A stretch of DNA of 11,957 bases. It comes from CAG-791 sp963655255. Its GTDB lineage: Bacteria; Bacillota; Clostridia; Lachnospirales; Lachnospiraceae. The DNA is taken from contig CAVKEB010000058.1 in the NCBI GenBank assembly GCA_963655255.1, positions 1 to 11,957 of the forward strand, read 5' to 3'. A program made the translations under genes and the position numbers. The notes under the pieces were generated by a model that did no database searches, was not told the DNA's origin, and saw only the letters and a list, made by a program, of their open reading frames with translations. This document shows positions 11,846 through 11,957 of the stretch, piece after piece. Position 1 is the first letter of the stretch, and every line of letters begins with the position of its first letter.

Positions 11846-11957
11846 ATGGCAAGTCTTAATTTGGAGCACATCTATAAGAAGTATCCCAACGGCTTCGAGG
11901 CAGTTAAGGATTTCAATCTTGATATCGAAGATAAGGAGTTCATCATCTTCGTAGGAC
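11846..11957 (+). CDS. Sugar ABC transporter ATP-binding protein, 5' part (MsmX/UgpC type)
   Basis: The first 37 codons are present and the gene runs off the window. The sequence begins MASLNLEHIYKKYPNG, then has a valine-lysine-aspartate-phenylalanine segment with DLD-like NLDIEDKEFIIFVG (24-37), where the Walker A loop should begin just beyond the end. This start is typical of the shared ATPases (MsmX, MsmK, UgpC) that power several carbohydrate importers in Firmicutes. AGGAGG 11833-11838 is seven bases before ATG 11846. ATG 11841 is in another frame. The gene has its own promoter, leader hairpin and upstream terminator, which fits a stand-alone ATPase serving many permeases. The YesL-type gene upstream strengthens the sugar transport context. 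Specificity cannot be told. Confidence 0.85.
   Translation, partial: MASLNLEHIYKKYPNGFEAVKDFNLDIEDKEFIIFVG

Overview
The window looks like chromosomal DNA of a moderately GC-rich Clostridia-type Firmicute, most likely Lachnospiraceae. This is inferred from a split transketolase, a SEC-C type methionine aminopeptidase, a YesL/DUF624 membrane protein beside an MsmX/UgpC-type sugar ABC ATPase, strong AGGAGG-like ribosome binding sites, and TTG and GTG starts. All supported genes lie on the + strand.

Layout: (1) 1-74 is the 3' end of a probable ATP-dependent PEP carboxykinase, closed by a clear intrinsic terminator. (2) 194-1667 holds a two-gene unit: a metallophosphoesterase that appears to start on a leaderless message, and a small membrane-anchored Mrr-like nuclease. 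(3) 1811-6917 is a pentose block: an FGGY kinase (probably L-ribulokinase), L-ribulose-5-phosphate 4-epimerase, the two transketolase halves, and ribulose-phosphate 3-epimerase. Together they would turn L-ribulose into D-xylulose-5-phosphate and feed it into the non-oxidative pentose phosphate pathway. No arabinose isomerase, transporter or regulator is in view. (4) 7226-10682 holds methionine aminopeptidase and methionyl-tRNA synthetase, followed by an overlapping gene for an unrecognised secreted Asp/Ala/Thr-rich protein. (5) 10842-11957 holds a YesL-like membrane protein, a gene-free stretch with a candidate structured RNA ending in a T-run, a promoter, and the first 37 codons of a sugar ABC transporter ATPase.

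The most unusual content is intergenic. Three copies of a modular, hairpin-rich repeat lie directly upstream of translation starts: one before the transketolase N half (4171-4274), and two in tandem before methionine aminopeptidase (about 6921-7096 and 7113-7223). They share near-identical blocks, differ by cassettes whose lengths are all multiples of three, end in the same AGGTATAA, and run into the ribosome binding site of the next gene. I do not recognise them as a named family. They resemble in style, not in sequence, the modular BOX-type repeats of streptococci. Other points of interest are a set of mutually exclusive hairpins before rpe and a possible 6S-like RNA near the right end.
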